Notes: generated from the letters alone by a model not told the origin. DNA of 45,227 bases from Aequorivita sinensis (GCF_006346335.1 NZ_VDMC01000018.1:1-45227); one strand, 5' to 3'; positions 31,736 through 41,300 are shown, numbered from the stretch's first letter. A program made the numbers and translations.

Positions 31736-33391
31736 TTATTTAAAAATGTAATCTGTACCTGGCACTGTAGAAAACGAATTCACACCCAAATACTCACAAT
31801 ATGCACGACCGTCCATTTTTGGCGAAATAGGGGAGTGAAGCTTTAAATATTCTTCAACTACTTCGTGAATGGTATAATCCTTAGTTTCAACATCAATTAC
31901 ATTAGGCATTCTACACAGTACGTGTTCTGGATCTCCAGGACGTTCGCATGCAGAAATTGTGTAATATCTATTTTCATCAAGTGGCTCGCCATTTACTTCA
32001 ATAGATATTATTCGTTCATTTTTATCATTCTGACTGTTAAACTCAACTTTCATTCCTGAAAATCGTACTAGCCATCCGCCAAATCGTTCTGTAGCATTTT
32101 GTGCAAAAGCGTTATGCATTTCTTTTTCCAACCACATTTTAATTTGTTTCCCTGTAGCTTTCCCTGTTTTTACGGGTTCGTTAACAGGCATTAGGTTCCA
32201 AAGGTTGGCACGAGTTATCGCTGCTGGTTTACCATCTTTTGGAACAATAGGATTTCCAAATCTAAACCCGTTTGAAATTGAAATATCTGCGCCAGTTTTC
32301 CATCGTGCCGCGTCGGTTATTAAATTATCCATAGGATTTTCAACTGTAAGATATCGATACAATGGCTCAGTGGTGTACCCTACAATAGTTTCAAGGTTTT
32401 CTTGATACGGAGCTTTGTTTTTGTTTATTATAGCTTGTATTTCAGGATCCGCTTTATAAACTTCAGGATCTACATCTATAAGTTCATAATCGTCTTTTAC
32501 CAACTTATTATTTACAAAATATAAGTTTAGCTTTCCTACAAACGATCCAAATGCTCCCGGCTCTGTAACTTTTGCATATGTACCTTGTATGGGTTGCCTA
32601 ACGCGTTCATGGGTGTCATTTCCTAGAATATAATCTACGTTTTCAGCAATTGGGCTATTGGCCAAAGTAACCTGCTTATAGATACCGATATGCGTAACTA
32701 AAAACATCACATCAATTTTCTCATCAACCTTTACCTTGTCTATAAACTTTTTTACGCTGTTGTCTATCTGACTAAAATTAATTCCTTTACTGAAAATAGG
32801 GTTCTGTCTTATGGGAACATCTGGGTCGTTTATGCCGATAAATCCAAGGCGAACGCCATCAATTTCCTTTACTAAATATGAGGGGTAAAGATTTTCATTG
32901 CTGTCTTCATGTTTCATATTCTGAACAATGGTAGGGGTTTCAAATTTTTCATAAACTTCAAGCATTTTTTGCTTGCCATAAATTACTTCCCAATTTCCAG
33001 GAATTAACACATCGTAATTCATGTTTTTGATTACATCAGTCATTACTTCACCCTCAGAGAAAGCCACGTACCCACTTCCTTGAATTAAATCGCCACCATC
33101 TACAATGAGGGTTTTTCCAGGGTTTTTCTTTCTTTCTTCATCAAAAAGCGTTTTTATATGAGCTAAACCGCCACGCTTCTTAAAGACAATCTCGTTGTTT
33201 TCCCAAAATAACTCAGGGTGAGGATCTAATTGGCCGTGAATATCTGCAGTTTGTAAAATTGTGATTTTTAAAGTGTCCTGCGTATCGCTGTTTGCTTGGG
33301 GATTTTTGTTAAAAGTGGGGCTGTTCCACGCTATAAAAGTTCCAACACCCACAATTAAAGCTATATATGTATAAATTCGATTTGGTTTCAT
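31736..33391 (-). CDS. Exported metallophosphatase, 5'-nucleotidase/SoxB-like
   Basis: A 551-residue exported protein. It has a calcineurin-like dimetal domain (LQTADIHGQLDPH at about 46-58, VDGGDLIQGS at 97-106, GNWEVIYGK at 132-140, VTHIGIY, GNDTHE) and a 5'-nucleotidase C-terminal domain (about 340-540). Classical 5'-nucleotidases have GNHE; here it is GNWEVIYG, which resembles the GHWEFTYG stretch of the thiosulfohydrolase SoxB. Together with the DsrE-like and DoxX neighbours this makes a sulfur-oxidation role worth testing. A general nucleotidase is the conservative call. It lies 10 bp after the second DsrE-like gene. Confidence 0.75.
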   Translation of the reverse strand: MKPNRIYTYIALIVGVGTFIAWNSPTFNKNPQANSDTQDTLKITILQTADIHGQLDPHPELFWENNEIVFKKRGGLAHIKTLFDEERKKNPGKTLIVDGGDLIQGSGYVAFSEGEVMTDVIKNMNYDVLIPGNWEVIYGKQKMLEVYEKFETPTIVQNMKHEDSNENLYPSYLVKEIDGVRLGFIGINDPDVPIRQNPIFSKGINFSQIDNSVKKFIDKVKVDEKIDVMFLVTHIGIYKQVTLANSPIAENVDYILGNDTHERVRQPIQGTYAKVTEPGAFGSFVGKLNLYFVNNKLVKDDYELIDVDPEVYKADPEIQAIINKNKAPYQENLETIVGYTTEPLYRYLTVENPMDNLITDAARWKTGADISISNGFRFGNPIVPKDGKPAAITRANLWNLMPVNEPVKTGKATGKQIKMWLEKEMHNAFAQNATERFGGWLVRFSGMKVEFNSQNDKNERIISIEVNGEPLDENRYYTISACERPGDPEHVLCRMPNVIDVETKDYTIHEVVEEYLKLHSPISPKMDGRAYCEYLGVNSFSTVPGTDYIFK

Positions 33392-33401
33392 CTTGGTTAT
33401 T

Positions 33402-33788
33402 TTAAAGGCTTAATAATTTATATCCTTTTTTCTGAAGTTGGAAGGCAGTTAAAAAGGCATTATCTACAACTTCCACTTCTTCAGGTAAATCTTTAGGGTC
33501 TATTTTTAGACGGTCTAAAGACATTTTGCACACATTAAGACTCACATTTTGCTTTATTGCCTGCTTTCGGTTGTCCTCAGTGTCAGCAGTTTTTATTGGG
33601 GATACATTCGCCCCGTAAAGAACGATTTTAAAGTCTCCAGAGGTATTTAATTCTTTGGCTGCGAGTAAGATTGGTTTTAGCTGTTCAGGGTTTGAAGTGA
33701 GCACCACAAAATCATCAGTAATTTGCTGTTGTTGGGCTGTTACGCTAAAGCTTACTAAGGCGATAAGTACTATAAATATATTTTTCAT
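33402..33788 (-). CDS. Periplasmic DsrE-family protein (copy 1)
   Basis: A 128-residue secreted protein: signal peptide (about 1-18), then a DsrE-like fold with FVVLTSNPEQLKPILLAAKEL, FKIVLYG and a conserved cysteine (SLNVCKMSL). The DsrE cysteine is a sulfur-carrier site in characterised homologues. It is paired with a related gene 11 bp upstream in the operon; the two share about the same strand order and the EVVDNAFL/EVIDNGIL ending, so they are a duplication. It may carry sulfane sulfur for the SoxB-like enzyme. Confidence 0.8.
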   Translation of the reverse strand: MKNIFIVLIALVSFSVTAQQQQITDDFVVLTSNPEQLKPILLAAKELNTSGDFKIVLYGANVSPIKTADTEDNRKQAIKQNVSLNVCKMSLDRLKIDPKDLPEEVEVVDNAFLTAFQLQKKGYKLLSL

Positions 33789-33799
33789 AAATTAAATTT

Positions 33800-34219
33800 T
33801 TAAAGTCCTAAGCTTAAATATCCTTTTTGCTGAAGCTTTAGGTTGTGTAATATTCCATTATCTATTACTTCCATATTCTTCGGAAGCTTTTTAGGATCGA
33901 CATTAAATTTCTTTAATGAAAATCCACAGGCTACGATGTTTGCACCTATCTTTTTTGCTTCTTTAAGATGAGGTTTCATTGTTTCCAAATCGGTTAAATT
34001 GCCAATTTCCTTTCCACAAACAATAATTTCAAAATTCCCAAAGTTTTTTCCATCTTCTTTTGAAAGTTCTTTTGCAGCCAAAAGGATTGGCTTGAGTTGT
34101 TGTACTTTTTTTGTGAGTACTACATAGTTTTGTTTTTCAGCTTCTTGAGCTATTGTATGCTGTATATTCCCCATTAACATAAATAGAGAAAGTATAAAAG
34201 TTGAAACAAGTGTTTTCAT
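33800..34219 (-). CDS. Periplasmic DsrE-family protein (copy 2)
   Basis: A 139-residue secreted paralogue of the next gene: signal peptide (about 1-24), YVVLTKKVQQLKPILLAAKEL, FEIIVCGKEIG and NIVACGFSLKKF. Two cysteines lie near the sites where DsrE proteins hold the active residue, one more than in its twin. The gene starts 2 bp after the DoxX gene stop. Role inferred as sulfur transfer from family and context. Confidence 0.8.
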   Translation of the reverse strand: MKTLVSTFILSLFMLMGNIQHTIAQEAEKQNYVVLTKKVQQLKPILLAAKELSKEDGKNFGNFEIIVCGKEIGNLTDLETMKPHLKEAKKIGANIVACGFSLKKFNVDPKKLPKNMEVIDNGILHNLKLQQKGYLSLGL

Positions 34220-34221
34220 TG

Positions 34222-34623
34222 TTAATGTATTTTGTTGTTATTAAAGTCGTTTAAAATAAAAAAGAGTAGGCCTCCAGCGATTGCTATATTTTTAAAAAGT
34301 GGCCCTAGACTGTTTACTTGTCCTATCTGAATAGTAATAGTTATAGGGATAAGCACAGCGAATAATACCATAGCTGCCCATCGGGTTTTAAAGCCAATTA
34401 AAAAGCTAATCCCTGCCGCCAACATTACAATTCCTGATAGAATCACTAAAAGTTCAAGGTTGCCAAAAAACTCGGCAAATCCCTTGAATTTAGCCATCTG
34501 AATGCGGTTTACTGTTTTTTCAATTTCAATTAAGTGATTGGCTCCCGCCATTAAAAATATTCCGCTTACCATAATGCGTAATATCTGCACAGAGCGCTTG
34601 CCAACGGTTAGAGTTGGGTTCAT
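34222..34623 (-). CDS. DoxX-family membrane protein
   Basis: A 133-residue four-helix membrane protein of the DoxX/DoxD family (RIMVSGIFLMAGANHL, GNLELLVILSGIVMLAAG, RWAAMVLFAVLIP, then a final helix). DoxX-type proteins occur with thiosulfate:quinone oxidoreductases and with other redox proteins. It is the first gene of the operon leading to the two DsrE-like genes, the SoxB-like gene and TlpA, with gaps of 2-27 bp, so it may pass electrons to quinone for this module. Confidence 0.82.
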   Translation of the reverse strand: MNPTLTVGKRSVQILRIMVSGIFLMAGANHLIEIEKTVNRIQMAKFKGFAEFFGNLELLVILSGIVMLAAGISFLIGFKTRWAAMVLFAVLIPITITIQIGQVNSLGPLFKNIAIAGGLLFFILNDFNNNKIH

Positions 34624-34651
34624 AAATATGTAAGTTAAAGATTGAAAGATG

Positions 34652-34709
34652 TTTTATCGATAGCAAAATCTATTCACCTATAAAATCGGGTGTTCCTAAA
34701 TCGATAAAA
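34652..34709 (-). terminator. Inverted repeat TTTTATCGAT/ATCGATAAAA
   Basis: A perfect 10-bp inverted repeat around 38 bp of loop, between a small secreted protein gene and the DoxX operon. It may terminate the former or act as an upstream element of the latter. The long loop makes it a weak terminator. Confidence 0.35.
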
Positions 34710-34729
34710 AATAAAATGCCTGAAAATAA

Positions 34730-35080
34730 TTATGAAAGGCGAGGAGGGAGGTAGTTTCGTTCGTCAAATAAGTTTAATTTGAGGAACTCTTTAAAAGTGA
34801 AATTCTCATAATTGTCTTCACTGTAAACCAAGGTGAATTCAGGGTTTATAAAGTCGACAAATGATGTACATATAAGTGATATTTGCCCCTGTTGTTCGTG
34901 CTGATAGTCGATTACTTCAGCTTTTGAAGCAGGAACTGTAGATGTTTTGTTTTTACAATAAGGCTTTACAAACGTGATATTATCTGTAACTAAATGCGCG
35001 AAACCACTATAACTATTAAAAACCATACTCATTAAGATAAGTCCGGCGAAGATAAAAGCTATTGTGTTTTTAGGTTTCAT
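34730..35080 (-). CDS. Small exported protein, function unknown
   Basis: A 116-residue protein with an N-terminal hydrophobic segment (about 7-25) that is a signal peptide or anchor, followed by a polar domain with two cysteines and an ending NYLPPRLS. I do not recognise the family. The ATG at 35080 is preferred over a TTG nine bases upstream. It lies between the DUF6048-like gene and the DoxX operon on the same strand; an inverted repeat separates it from the latter. Confidence 0.55.
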   Translation of the reverse strand: MKPKNTIAFIFAGLILMSMVFNSYSGFAHLVTDNITFVKPYCKNKTSTVPASKAEVIDYQHEQQGQISLICTSFVDFINPEFTLVYSEDNYENFTFKEFLKLNLFDERNYLPPRLS

Positions 35081-35210
35081 TACTAGCAAATCTAAATAAT
35101 ACTTTATAATTAGAGTGTAACTTAGGTTACATTGAATAGCGAAAGTTCAGATTAATCGACGGAATTTAATAATCTCCACCCAAATAACTCATAACTCTGA
35201 ACTAAAAAAA

Positions 35211-35939
35211 CTACTTAAGTTCAGCTTCTGTAGTTTTATTTTTCTTGAAAATAGGAATTAAATAGGAAATAGAATATCCATAACCTACGCCAAATTCGCT
35301 ATAATCATAGGTTCTGTTGTAACCTGGTATGTATAGATTGTCGAAGTTATTGGGTTTGTCTTCGGCTACTTTTCTTTTTAGTTGAAGGTTTATAGACAGG
35401 TAGAGGTTGTTTAACACTTCGGTTTTTATCCCTACAATCAATTCTGCCCAATGTGCTGTTAAGCCTGTAAATTCTTGAGGGTCGTAAATAGTTTCGTTGG
35501 GATATGCTGGATTGTCGGTATAGATTCGGTAGCTGATTAACTCCTGCTTAAATGTTGAAAATCCGTAGCGTAAGCCAATAGTAATAGCGTTTTCCATTCC
35601 AAGCCAATTTTCGTAGGCGTTGTAATCGAACCCAAGTTTGGCATAGCTACCGCTAGTTTTGGAAGATACATAAGGTTCTACCCAATCTTTCTTCTCATTT
35701 CCTAATTCTGTTGCTGCATAGAATTTATCCGTAACCCTAAAATCTCCTATAATTTCAAAGCCAGAATATCCGTCTTCGAGTAAAGTTCTTAAAGGCTTAG
35801 ATAAATCTGCTCCAACACGCAATCCGTATTTTTCAATCTTCGGAATAGTATCGTTAGCATTTTTATTTTTCTGCGCCACCATAGATTGAGTGCCGCAAAA
35901 CAGACTAATGCAGCAAAGTAAGGTGAGCGCTATTTTCAT
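35211..35939 (-). CDS. DUF6048-like outer-membrane-type protein
   Basis: A 242-residue protein with signal peptide (about 1-22) and a beta-strand-rich body (GLRVGADLSKPLRTLLEDGYSG, ending YGYSISYLIPIFKKNK) like a small outer-membrane barrel. In flavobacterial genomes it commonly accompanies rlmD and a small lipoprotein; I place it in DUF6048 from memory. Its start overlaps the end of the lipoprotein gene by 35 bp, so the two are translationally coupled. Confidence 0.7.
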   Translation of the reverse strand: MKIALTLLCCISLFCGTQSMVAQKNKNANDTIPKIEKYGLRVGADLSKPLRTLLEDGYSGFEIIGDFRVTDKFYAATELGNEKKDWVEPYVSSKTSGSYAKLGFDYNAYENWLGMENAITIGLRYGFSTFKQELISYRIYTDNPAYPNETIYDPQEFTGLTAHWAELIVGIKTEVLNNLYLSINLQLKRKVAEDKPNNFDNLYIPGYNRTYDYSEFGVGYGYSISYLIPIFKKNKTTEAELK

Positions 35940-36402
35940 CTTTTACAGTTTCTCGTTTTGGTATTACTTGTTCAATCCAATTCTCGTTGCCTTCTTCTTC
36001 TAAAGTAGAATTCAAATTATCGAATTCCGTTCTAAAACCACAGGCACGATTTACGTAGCCATTTTCTCTACTATAAGTAAACATCATTTTGTCAATGTCT
36101 ACTATAGTATCGGTTTCAGTAATTGTGGTTTTTATAAAAAGGTATTTTGTGGTATCTCGGTTTGTATTAAGCGGAAGTACTATAGAATCTGTACTAGTTC
36201 GCGGAATAACTTCAATGGAATCTGAATTATTTGTTTTTACAGTCAAAAAATTAACTTTCTTAAGCACCGTAGGGTTTGCGATATCGTTAAACGTTATCAC
36301 CAAATTAGACGTTGTCGCAGTATCTGGTGGGCAGATATCATCTTTTGTACACCCTTTGAAGGCATAAATTATAAGAAAGAGAAGTATAATTCTTTTAAAC
36401 AT
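35905..36402 (-). CDS. DUF6452-like lipoprotein
   Basis: A 165-residue protein with a lipobox (AFKGCTKDD). It has the short segment DICPPDTATTSNLVITF and a late conserved YVNRACGFRTEFDNL. This matches my recollection of DUF6452 proteins, found next to DUF6048 and rlmD in flavobacteria. Its end overlaps the DUF6048-like gene, suggesting the two act together in the envelope. Function is unknown. Confidence 0.7.
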   Translation of the reverse strand: MFKRIILLFLIIYAFKGCTKDDICPPDTATTSNLVITFNDIANPTVLKKVNFLTVKTNNSDSIEVIPRTSTDSIVLPLNTNRDTTKYLFIKTTITETDTIVDIDKMMFTYSRENGYVNRACGFRTEFDNLNSTLEEEGNENWIEQVIPKRETVKDENSAHLTLLH

Positions 36403-36505
36403 AGTTTTTTAAAATTGACCTAAATACCTTTTTTGACATAGAATCTAAGACTAAAACATTCAAAATAGCCATCTTAAGATTGAAATTGTCCTCCGACTAC
36501 TTTAA

Positions 36506-37915
36506 TTAGCGTTTTTCCAAAAGTACAACATTTTCTACGTGATGTGTTTGCGGAAACATATCTACAGGCTGTACTTTAATTACTTTATACTTTTCATCTA
36601 AAAGTGCCAAATCGCGAGCTTGAGTTGCACTATTACAACTTACATATACAATTCGTTGCGCTTCTAAATTCAATAACTGCTGTACAACATCGGCGTGCAT
36701 TCCGTCTCGTGGTGGGTCGGTAATTACAACGTCTGGCTTTCCGTGAGTATTGATAAAGTCTTCATTGAAAACCTTTTTCATATCGCCTACATAAAACTCG
36801 GCGTTATCGATTTTATTTAAAAGTGCGTTTTCTTTTGCAGCTTCAATAGCATCAGGCACAGCTTCAACTCCAACAACTTTCTTAGCTTTTTTTGCGACAA
36901 ATTGCGCTATAGTTCCTGTTCCAGTATATAAATCGTAAACCAATTCGTTGCCGCTTAAACCAGCAAAATCGCGAGTAATTTTATAAAGCTCGTAAGCCTG
37001 TTCGCTATTCGTTTGGTAAAAAGACTTTGCGTTTATCTTAAACTTTAAGCCTTCCATTTCTTCAAAAATGTGATCTCTTCCGTAGAAAAGTCCAATTTCT
37101 TGATCGTAAATCGTATCGTTTCCTTTTGAATTGATAACGTATAAAAGGGAAGTAATTTGAGGGAATTCTTCAGCAATAGCTTTTAGTAGTAACTCCCTAT
37201 TTTCCTTATCCTCGTAATAAAACTGAATCAAGACCATTACTTCTTGCGTTGAAGAAGTGCGAATCATCAAGGTTCTTAAAAAACCTTCTTGGTTTCTAGT
37301 ATTGAAGAAAGTCAGATTTAATTCTTCGGCCTTTTCCTTAATAAAATCTCGGATAGCATTACTTGGGTCGGCTTGTAAAAAACACTTGTCTAAATCTAAT
37401 ATCTTATCCCACATACCAGGAATATGGAAGCCTAAGGCATTTCGGTTTTCTATTACCTCGCCGCTTCTAATTTGATCTAGCGTAAGCCATTTGCTATCAC
37501 TAAATGAAAACTCCATTTTATTGCGATAGAAATATTGTTTTTCTGAACCTAAGATAGGTTCAAATTCAGGAAGCTCAATTTTGCCAATGCGTTTAAGATT
37601 TTGTTCCACTTCTTTATGCTTGTAAAACAGCTGATGTTCGTAGTCCATATTTTGCCACTTACAACCTCCACAAGTACCGAAATGCGGACAAATGGGTTCA
37701 ACTCTTTTTTCAGAATATTTTGAAAAAGAAATTGCAGAACCTTCAAAAAAGCCTTTTCTCTTTTTTGTAGTTTGCACATTTACAATATCGCCAGGAACCG
37801 CATTGTTAATAAAAACAATTCTGCCGTCCTCTGCCTTAGCAACTGCTTTGCCTTTAGCGCCAGCGTCTATCACCTCTAAATTTTCAAGGATTACCCTTTT
37901 ATTTTTTCTCGCCAT
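36506..37915 (-). CDS. rlmD: 23S rRNA (uracil-5)-methyltransferase RlmD
   Basis: A 469-residue enzyme with an N-terminal TRAM domain (about 3-62) and a [4Fe-4S] region (Cys76, Cys82, Cys85 in CPHFGTCGGC, plus a later Cys). The SAM-dependent domain has VYDLYTGTGTIAQF, TDPPRDGMH and the catalytic VYVSCNSATQARD cysteine. It methylates U1939 in 23S rRNA (E. coli numbering). It is followed on the same strand by the lipoprotein and DUF6048-like pair. Confidence 0.92.
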   Translation of the reverse strand: MARKNKRVILENLEVIDAGAKGKAVAKAEDGRIVFINNAVPGDIVNVQTTKKRKGFFEGSAISFSKYSEKRVEPICPHFGTCGGCKWQNMDYEHQLFYKHKEVEQNLKRIGKIELPEFEPILGSEKQYFYRNKMEFSFSDSKWLTLDQIRSGEVIENRNALGFHIPGMWDKILDLDKCFLQADPSNAIRDFIKEKAEELNLTFFNTRNQEGFLRTLMIRTSSTQEVMVLIQFYYEDKENRELLLKAIAEEFPQITSLLYVINSKGNDTIYDQEIGLFYGRDHIFEEMEGLKFKINAKSFYQTNSEQAYELYKITRDFAGLSGNELVYDLYTGTGTIAQFVAKKAKKVVGVEAVPDAIEAAKENALLNKIDNAEFYVGDMKKVFNEDFINTHGKPDVVITDPPRDGMHADVVQQLLNLEAQRIVYVSCNSATQARDLALLDEKYKVIKVQPVDMFPQTHHVENVVLLEKR

Positions 37916-38061
37916 AGGCGCAAAAATAGCACAATTGTAAGGTTTAAATCCTGTTAAGGCACTAAAAAAAGTGGTAATTATTTAGTAATTTGCGCTCCAA
38001 GGATGATTTCTCTCCATTAAGTAGGAATCAAATCTATTTTATTTCAAAATATTACAATTTT

Positions 38062-39306
38062 ATGTCAGTTTTAGAACAATCAGCTTCACAGAAAGCAATC
38101 GAATTAGAAAACAAATATGGAGCCCATAACTACCACCCACTTCCAGTAGTTTTAAACAAAGGAGAAGGTGTTTATGTTTGGGATGTAGAAGGCAAGAAAT
38201 ACTACGATTTTCTTTCGGCTTATTCTGCAGTGAACCAAGGACATTGCCACCCAAAAATTGTTGGTGCAATGGACGAGCAGGCTAGAACTCTTACACTTAC
38301 ATCACGTGCATTTCACAATGATATGCTAGGTAAATATGAAAAATTTGCTTGTGAGTATTTTAACTTCGACAAATTATTACCGATGAACACAGGTGCCGAA
38401 GCAGTGGAAACAGCTTTAAAAATTTGTAGAAAATGGGCTTATGAAAAGAAAGGCATCGATGAAAATGAAGCCGAAATTATAGTTTGTGAAAACAACTTCC
38501 ACGGAAGAACAACTACTATTATTTCCTTCAGTAACGACCCAGTAGCTCGTAAAAATTTCGGTCCTTATACTAAAGGATTTATAAAAATTGAATACGACAA
38601 TCTTGAAGCACTGGAAAAACACTTAGAAAGCAATAAAAATATTGCTGGATTCTTAGTAGAGCCAATTCAAGGTGAAGCAGGAGTTTATGTACCTTCAGAA
38701 GGATATTTAAGCAAGGCGAAAGCACTATGCGAAAAGCACAATGTATTGTTTATTGCAGATGAAGTACAAACAGGAATTGCACGTACAGGAAAACTTTTGG
38801 CTGTAGATCACGAAAATGTAAAACCAGACCTTTTAATCTTAGGGAAAGCGTTAAGTGGTGGAGCTTATCCAGTTTCGGCTGTTTTGGCAAACGATGAAAT
38901 TATGAGCGTAATTCAGCCAGGAAACCACGGTTCTACTTTTGGTGGAAACCCTGTAGCTGCTGCTGTAGCAATGGCTGCGCTTACAGTTGTAAAAGAAGAA
39001 AACCTTGCCGAAAATGCTAAAAAACTGGGAAAACTATTCCGTGACGAATTAAACAAGTTTATTGAAAACAGTAACATCTGTAAGCTAGTACGCGGAAAAG
39101 GATTGCTAAATGCTATCGTAATTAACGATTCTGAAGATGGTGATACGGCTTGGAATATCTGCTTAAAGCTTCGTGATAACGGACTTCTAGCTAAGCCAAC
39201 TCACGGAAACATTATCCGTTTTGCACCGCCATTGGTGATGAACGAAGAGCAATTGATGGATTGTGTTTCAATTATTATTGAAACTTTAAAAGAGTTTGAA
39301 AAATAA
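38062..39306 (+). CDS. rocD: Ornithine-oxo-acid aminotransferase
   Basis: A 414-residue PLP enzyme of the class III aminotransferases, converting ornithine and 2-oxoglutarate to glutamate semialdehyde and glutamate in arginine and proline metabolism. Motifs: NKGEGVYVWDVEGKKYYDF, MNTGAEAVETALK, NNFHGRTTT, ADEVQTGIARTGK, the PLP lysine in LILGKALSGGAYP and HGSTFGGNPVA. The start is the ATG at 38062, matching family length; 24 upstream codons in frame are not part of it. It ends in an intrinsic terminator. Confidence 0.93.
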   Translation: MSVLEQSASQKAIELENKYGAHNYHPLPVVLNKGEGVYVWDVEGKKYYDFLSAYSAVNQGHCHPKIVGAMDEQARTLTLTSRAFHNDMLGKYEKFACEYFNFDKLLPMNTGAEAVETALKICRKWAYEKKGIDENEAEIIVCENNFHGRTTTIISFSNDPVARKNFGPYTKGFIKIEYDNLEALEKHLESNKNIAGFLVEPIQGEAGVYVPSEGYLSKAKALCEKHNVLFIADEVQTGIARTGKLLAVDHENVKPDLLILGKALSGGAYPVSAVLANDEIMSVIQPGNHGSTFGGNPVAAAVAMAALTVVKEENLAENAKKLGKLFRDELNKFIENSNICKLVRGKGLLNAIVINDSEDGDTAWNICLKLRDNGLLAKPTHGNIIRFAPPLVMNEEQLMDCVSIIIETLKEFEK

Positions 39307-39357
39307 TAGTAAAACCAAAATAGGGTACTAAAACCTTAGGTTTAGCATATAAACTAA

Positions 39358-39390
39358 AACGGTCTCGATATACCTCGAGGCCGTTTTTTT
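39358..39390 (+). terminator. Intrinsic terminator of rocD
   Basis: AACGGTCTCGA (39358-39368) pairs with TCGAGGCCGTT (39375-39385) with one G-U, followed by a run of T. Confidence 0.85.
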
Positions 39391-39835
39391 ATGGAGTTAA
39401 TTTGAGAGATTAAATTTCTTGATAACGTAACACCAAATGTCGGACATGGTTCTAAACCTGACAGGTTTCCAAAACCTGTCAGGTTTTAGTAATGAATTAT
39501 AAATCCAAAACCTGTCAGGTTTGGTCGCGCAATCAAAAATCTAAAACCTGTCAGGTTTGAAAGGGAAGTAGAAACAATGTTGATGTTCAATCACTTAACT
39601 ATTTCTCAAGGTAGATAAATAAAATTGATAGGAAATACTTTTGGTATTTGTTAATTATTATAGTTAAGTTTAGAAAGTATTAATAATATTATCGTTAAAA
39701 ATGAAGTGAAAAAACAAGCTTTATTGAAGTTCTAAACTTATCTATTAGCAATATGTTATTACTTGTGGTTTTATTACAATAGCAGTTCGCCTTGGCTTAC
39801 TGACATTTATTTTATTAATCTTTATTTATTTACTT
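39391..39835. other. Intergenic region with palindrome array and long AT-rich leader
   Basis: After the rocD terminator lie four 15-bp palindromes (39454-39558), then about 275 bp of AT-rich sequence leading to the secreted protein gene. No gene or clear TAnnTTTG box is seen; the promoter of the next gene should lie here. Confidence 0.5.
39454..39558. repeat. Array of 15-bp palindrome AAACCTGTCAGGTTT (4 copies)
   Basis: AAACCTGACAGGTTT (39454-39468) and three AAACCTGTCAGGTTT (39472-39486, 39508-39522, 39544-39558). The spacing between starts is 18, then 36 and 36 bp. The same element recurs after the next gene. Each copy is a near-perfect palindrome. Confidence 0.85.
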
Positions 39836-41272
39836 ATGAGAAAAAAATTACCCTTCTACCAATTATGGCTTTTTTCATTGGCATTAGTCTTTGGGACATC
39901 CACGGCTGTTACAGCGCAGAGCACATTCAAAACATTAACTCAACTTCGAGCAGAACAGGCATTAAACTCGAGTAGAAGTATTTCGCAACAACCTAAAAAT
40001 AATTTAATCTCTAATAATTCATCTGCTGTTACTACTGCCGATAGGGTTACCCTACAAGGTTGTGACCAAGGCGATGACAGTAACAGCTTTGAAAATGGAT
40101 TTAATATTACTGCAGAAAGCGGCTATAGAAGTGCAGACGACTTTTATGTTTCGGAAAATGAAAACTTGAATGTTCGCTCTATTGTATTTAATGTATTTGC
40201 TAACTATCCTGTTTCATCTGTAGATTTTAATTTTTATGAAGATGATGGCGGGAAGCCGGGGGCGACAGTAGTAGCTTCTGAAAATGGACTTATCCCTTAT
40301 GCTCAAGTACCAATAGGTGCATCTTTCGGATACACAGTTTATGCAATTTATGTAGAAGTTGATTTCAATTTTGATGGTGGAGCTTCGGGTACTTCGTATT
40401 GGATGCAACCTGAAGTTGATTCACCTATGGCATTTTGGGAAGGGACTTCGGCAGGTACACTTGGAGAAGTAATTCATATGAGTGAGTTTTTAGGGCCATG
40501 GTTACCAGATGATGATGGCGGAATTCACCACGGAGTGTTTAAACTACATTGTGATGTAGTGGTGGCTGTAGATCCAATTTGCTTTGATATTTCTGATACA
40601 ATCGAACCTATAACGCGTGTTGTTCTTTCAGATATTGATAATACCTCAAGTGCGGCAATCGACGGTTCGCCAGCGCTAGAAGATTTTACAAATATTGAAG
40701 GGGTAATGGTTCAAGGAATATCTTACGATATAGCACTTGAAGGAAATACTAATGGCTTTCTTTGCTATTTTACTGTATGGATAGATTGGAATCAGAATGG
40801 TGAGTTCGAAGCTGATGAAATGTATGAAATTGGGTATATAGATAACTCTACTGGTACCGATGGACAACAAACCACCGGAACAATTACAGTTCCAACCGAT
40901 GCCGTTCTTGGAGAAACTACTATGCGAGTTATTAAAAATTGGGATACTTCACCTACAGACCCATGTGATGTATACTTATATGGACAAGGAGAAGACTATA
41001 CCATTATAGTTGAAGATGAATTAGGTGTCGAGAGTCAGACTGCTACTGCATTTTCTTATTACCCGAACCCAACGAGTAGCGTTGTTAAGATTACAACTAA
41101 CAAGGAAATTAATTCTGTGTCAGTTGTAAATATTCTTGGCCAACAAGTATTGGTAAAAGAAAACCTTGAAAACGGATTGGTTGACTTGTCTAACTTACAA
41201 ACTGGAACTTATATTTTCCGTGTAGCATTCGAAGATGGAAGTATTGAAAATTTTAAAATTCTTAAGGAATAA
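39836..41272 (+). CDS. Type IX-secreted GEVED-domain surface protein
   Basis: A 478-residue secreted protein: signal peptide (about 1-28), an N-terminal domain of beta-sandwich type (about 70-240), a GEVED domain (about 270-390) with WIDWNQNGEFEADEMYEIG and GQGEDYTIIV, and a C-terminal Por/type A sorting domain (about 405-478) that begins YYPNPTSS and ends in the usual basic strand. The last domain directs export by the type IX system and release or surface anchoring. The substrate is unknown; GEVED proteins are often adhesins or enzymes. It is a single gene between arrays of the same palindrome. Confidence 0.85.
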   Translation: MRKKLPFYQLWLFSLALVFGTSTAVTAQSTFKTLTQLRAEQALNSSRSISQQPKNNLISNNSSAVTTADRVTLQGCDQGDDSNSFENGFNITAESGYRSADDFYVSENENLNVRSIVFNVFANYPVSSVDFNFYEDDGGKPGATVVASENGLIPYAQVPIGASFGYTVYAIYVEVDFNFDGGASGTSYWMQPEVDSPMAFWEGTSAGTLGEVIHMSEFLGPWLPDDDGGIHHGVFKLHCDVVVAVDPICFDISDTIEPITRVVLSDIDNTSSAAIDGSPALEDFTNIEGVMVQGISYDIALEGNTNGFLCYFTVWIDWNQNGEFEADEMYEIGYIDNSTGTDGQQTTGTITVPTDAVLGETTMRVIKNWDTSPTDPCDVYLYGQGEDYTIIVEDELGVESQTATAFSYYPNPTSSVVKITTNKEINSVSVVNILGQQVLVKENLENGLVDLSNLQTGTYIFRVAFEDGSIENFKILKE

Positions 41273-41300
41273 TCAATTAGTAGATAATTGCATAAAAATG

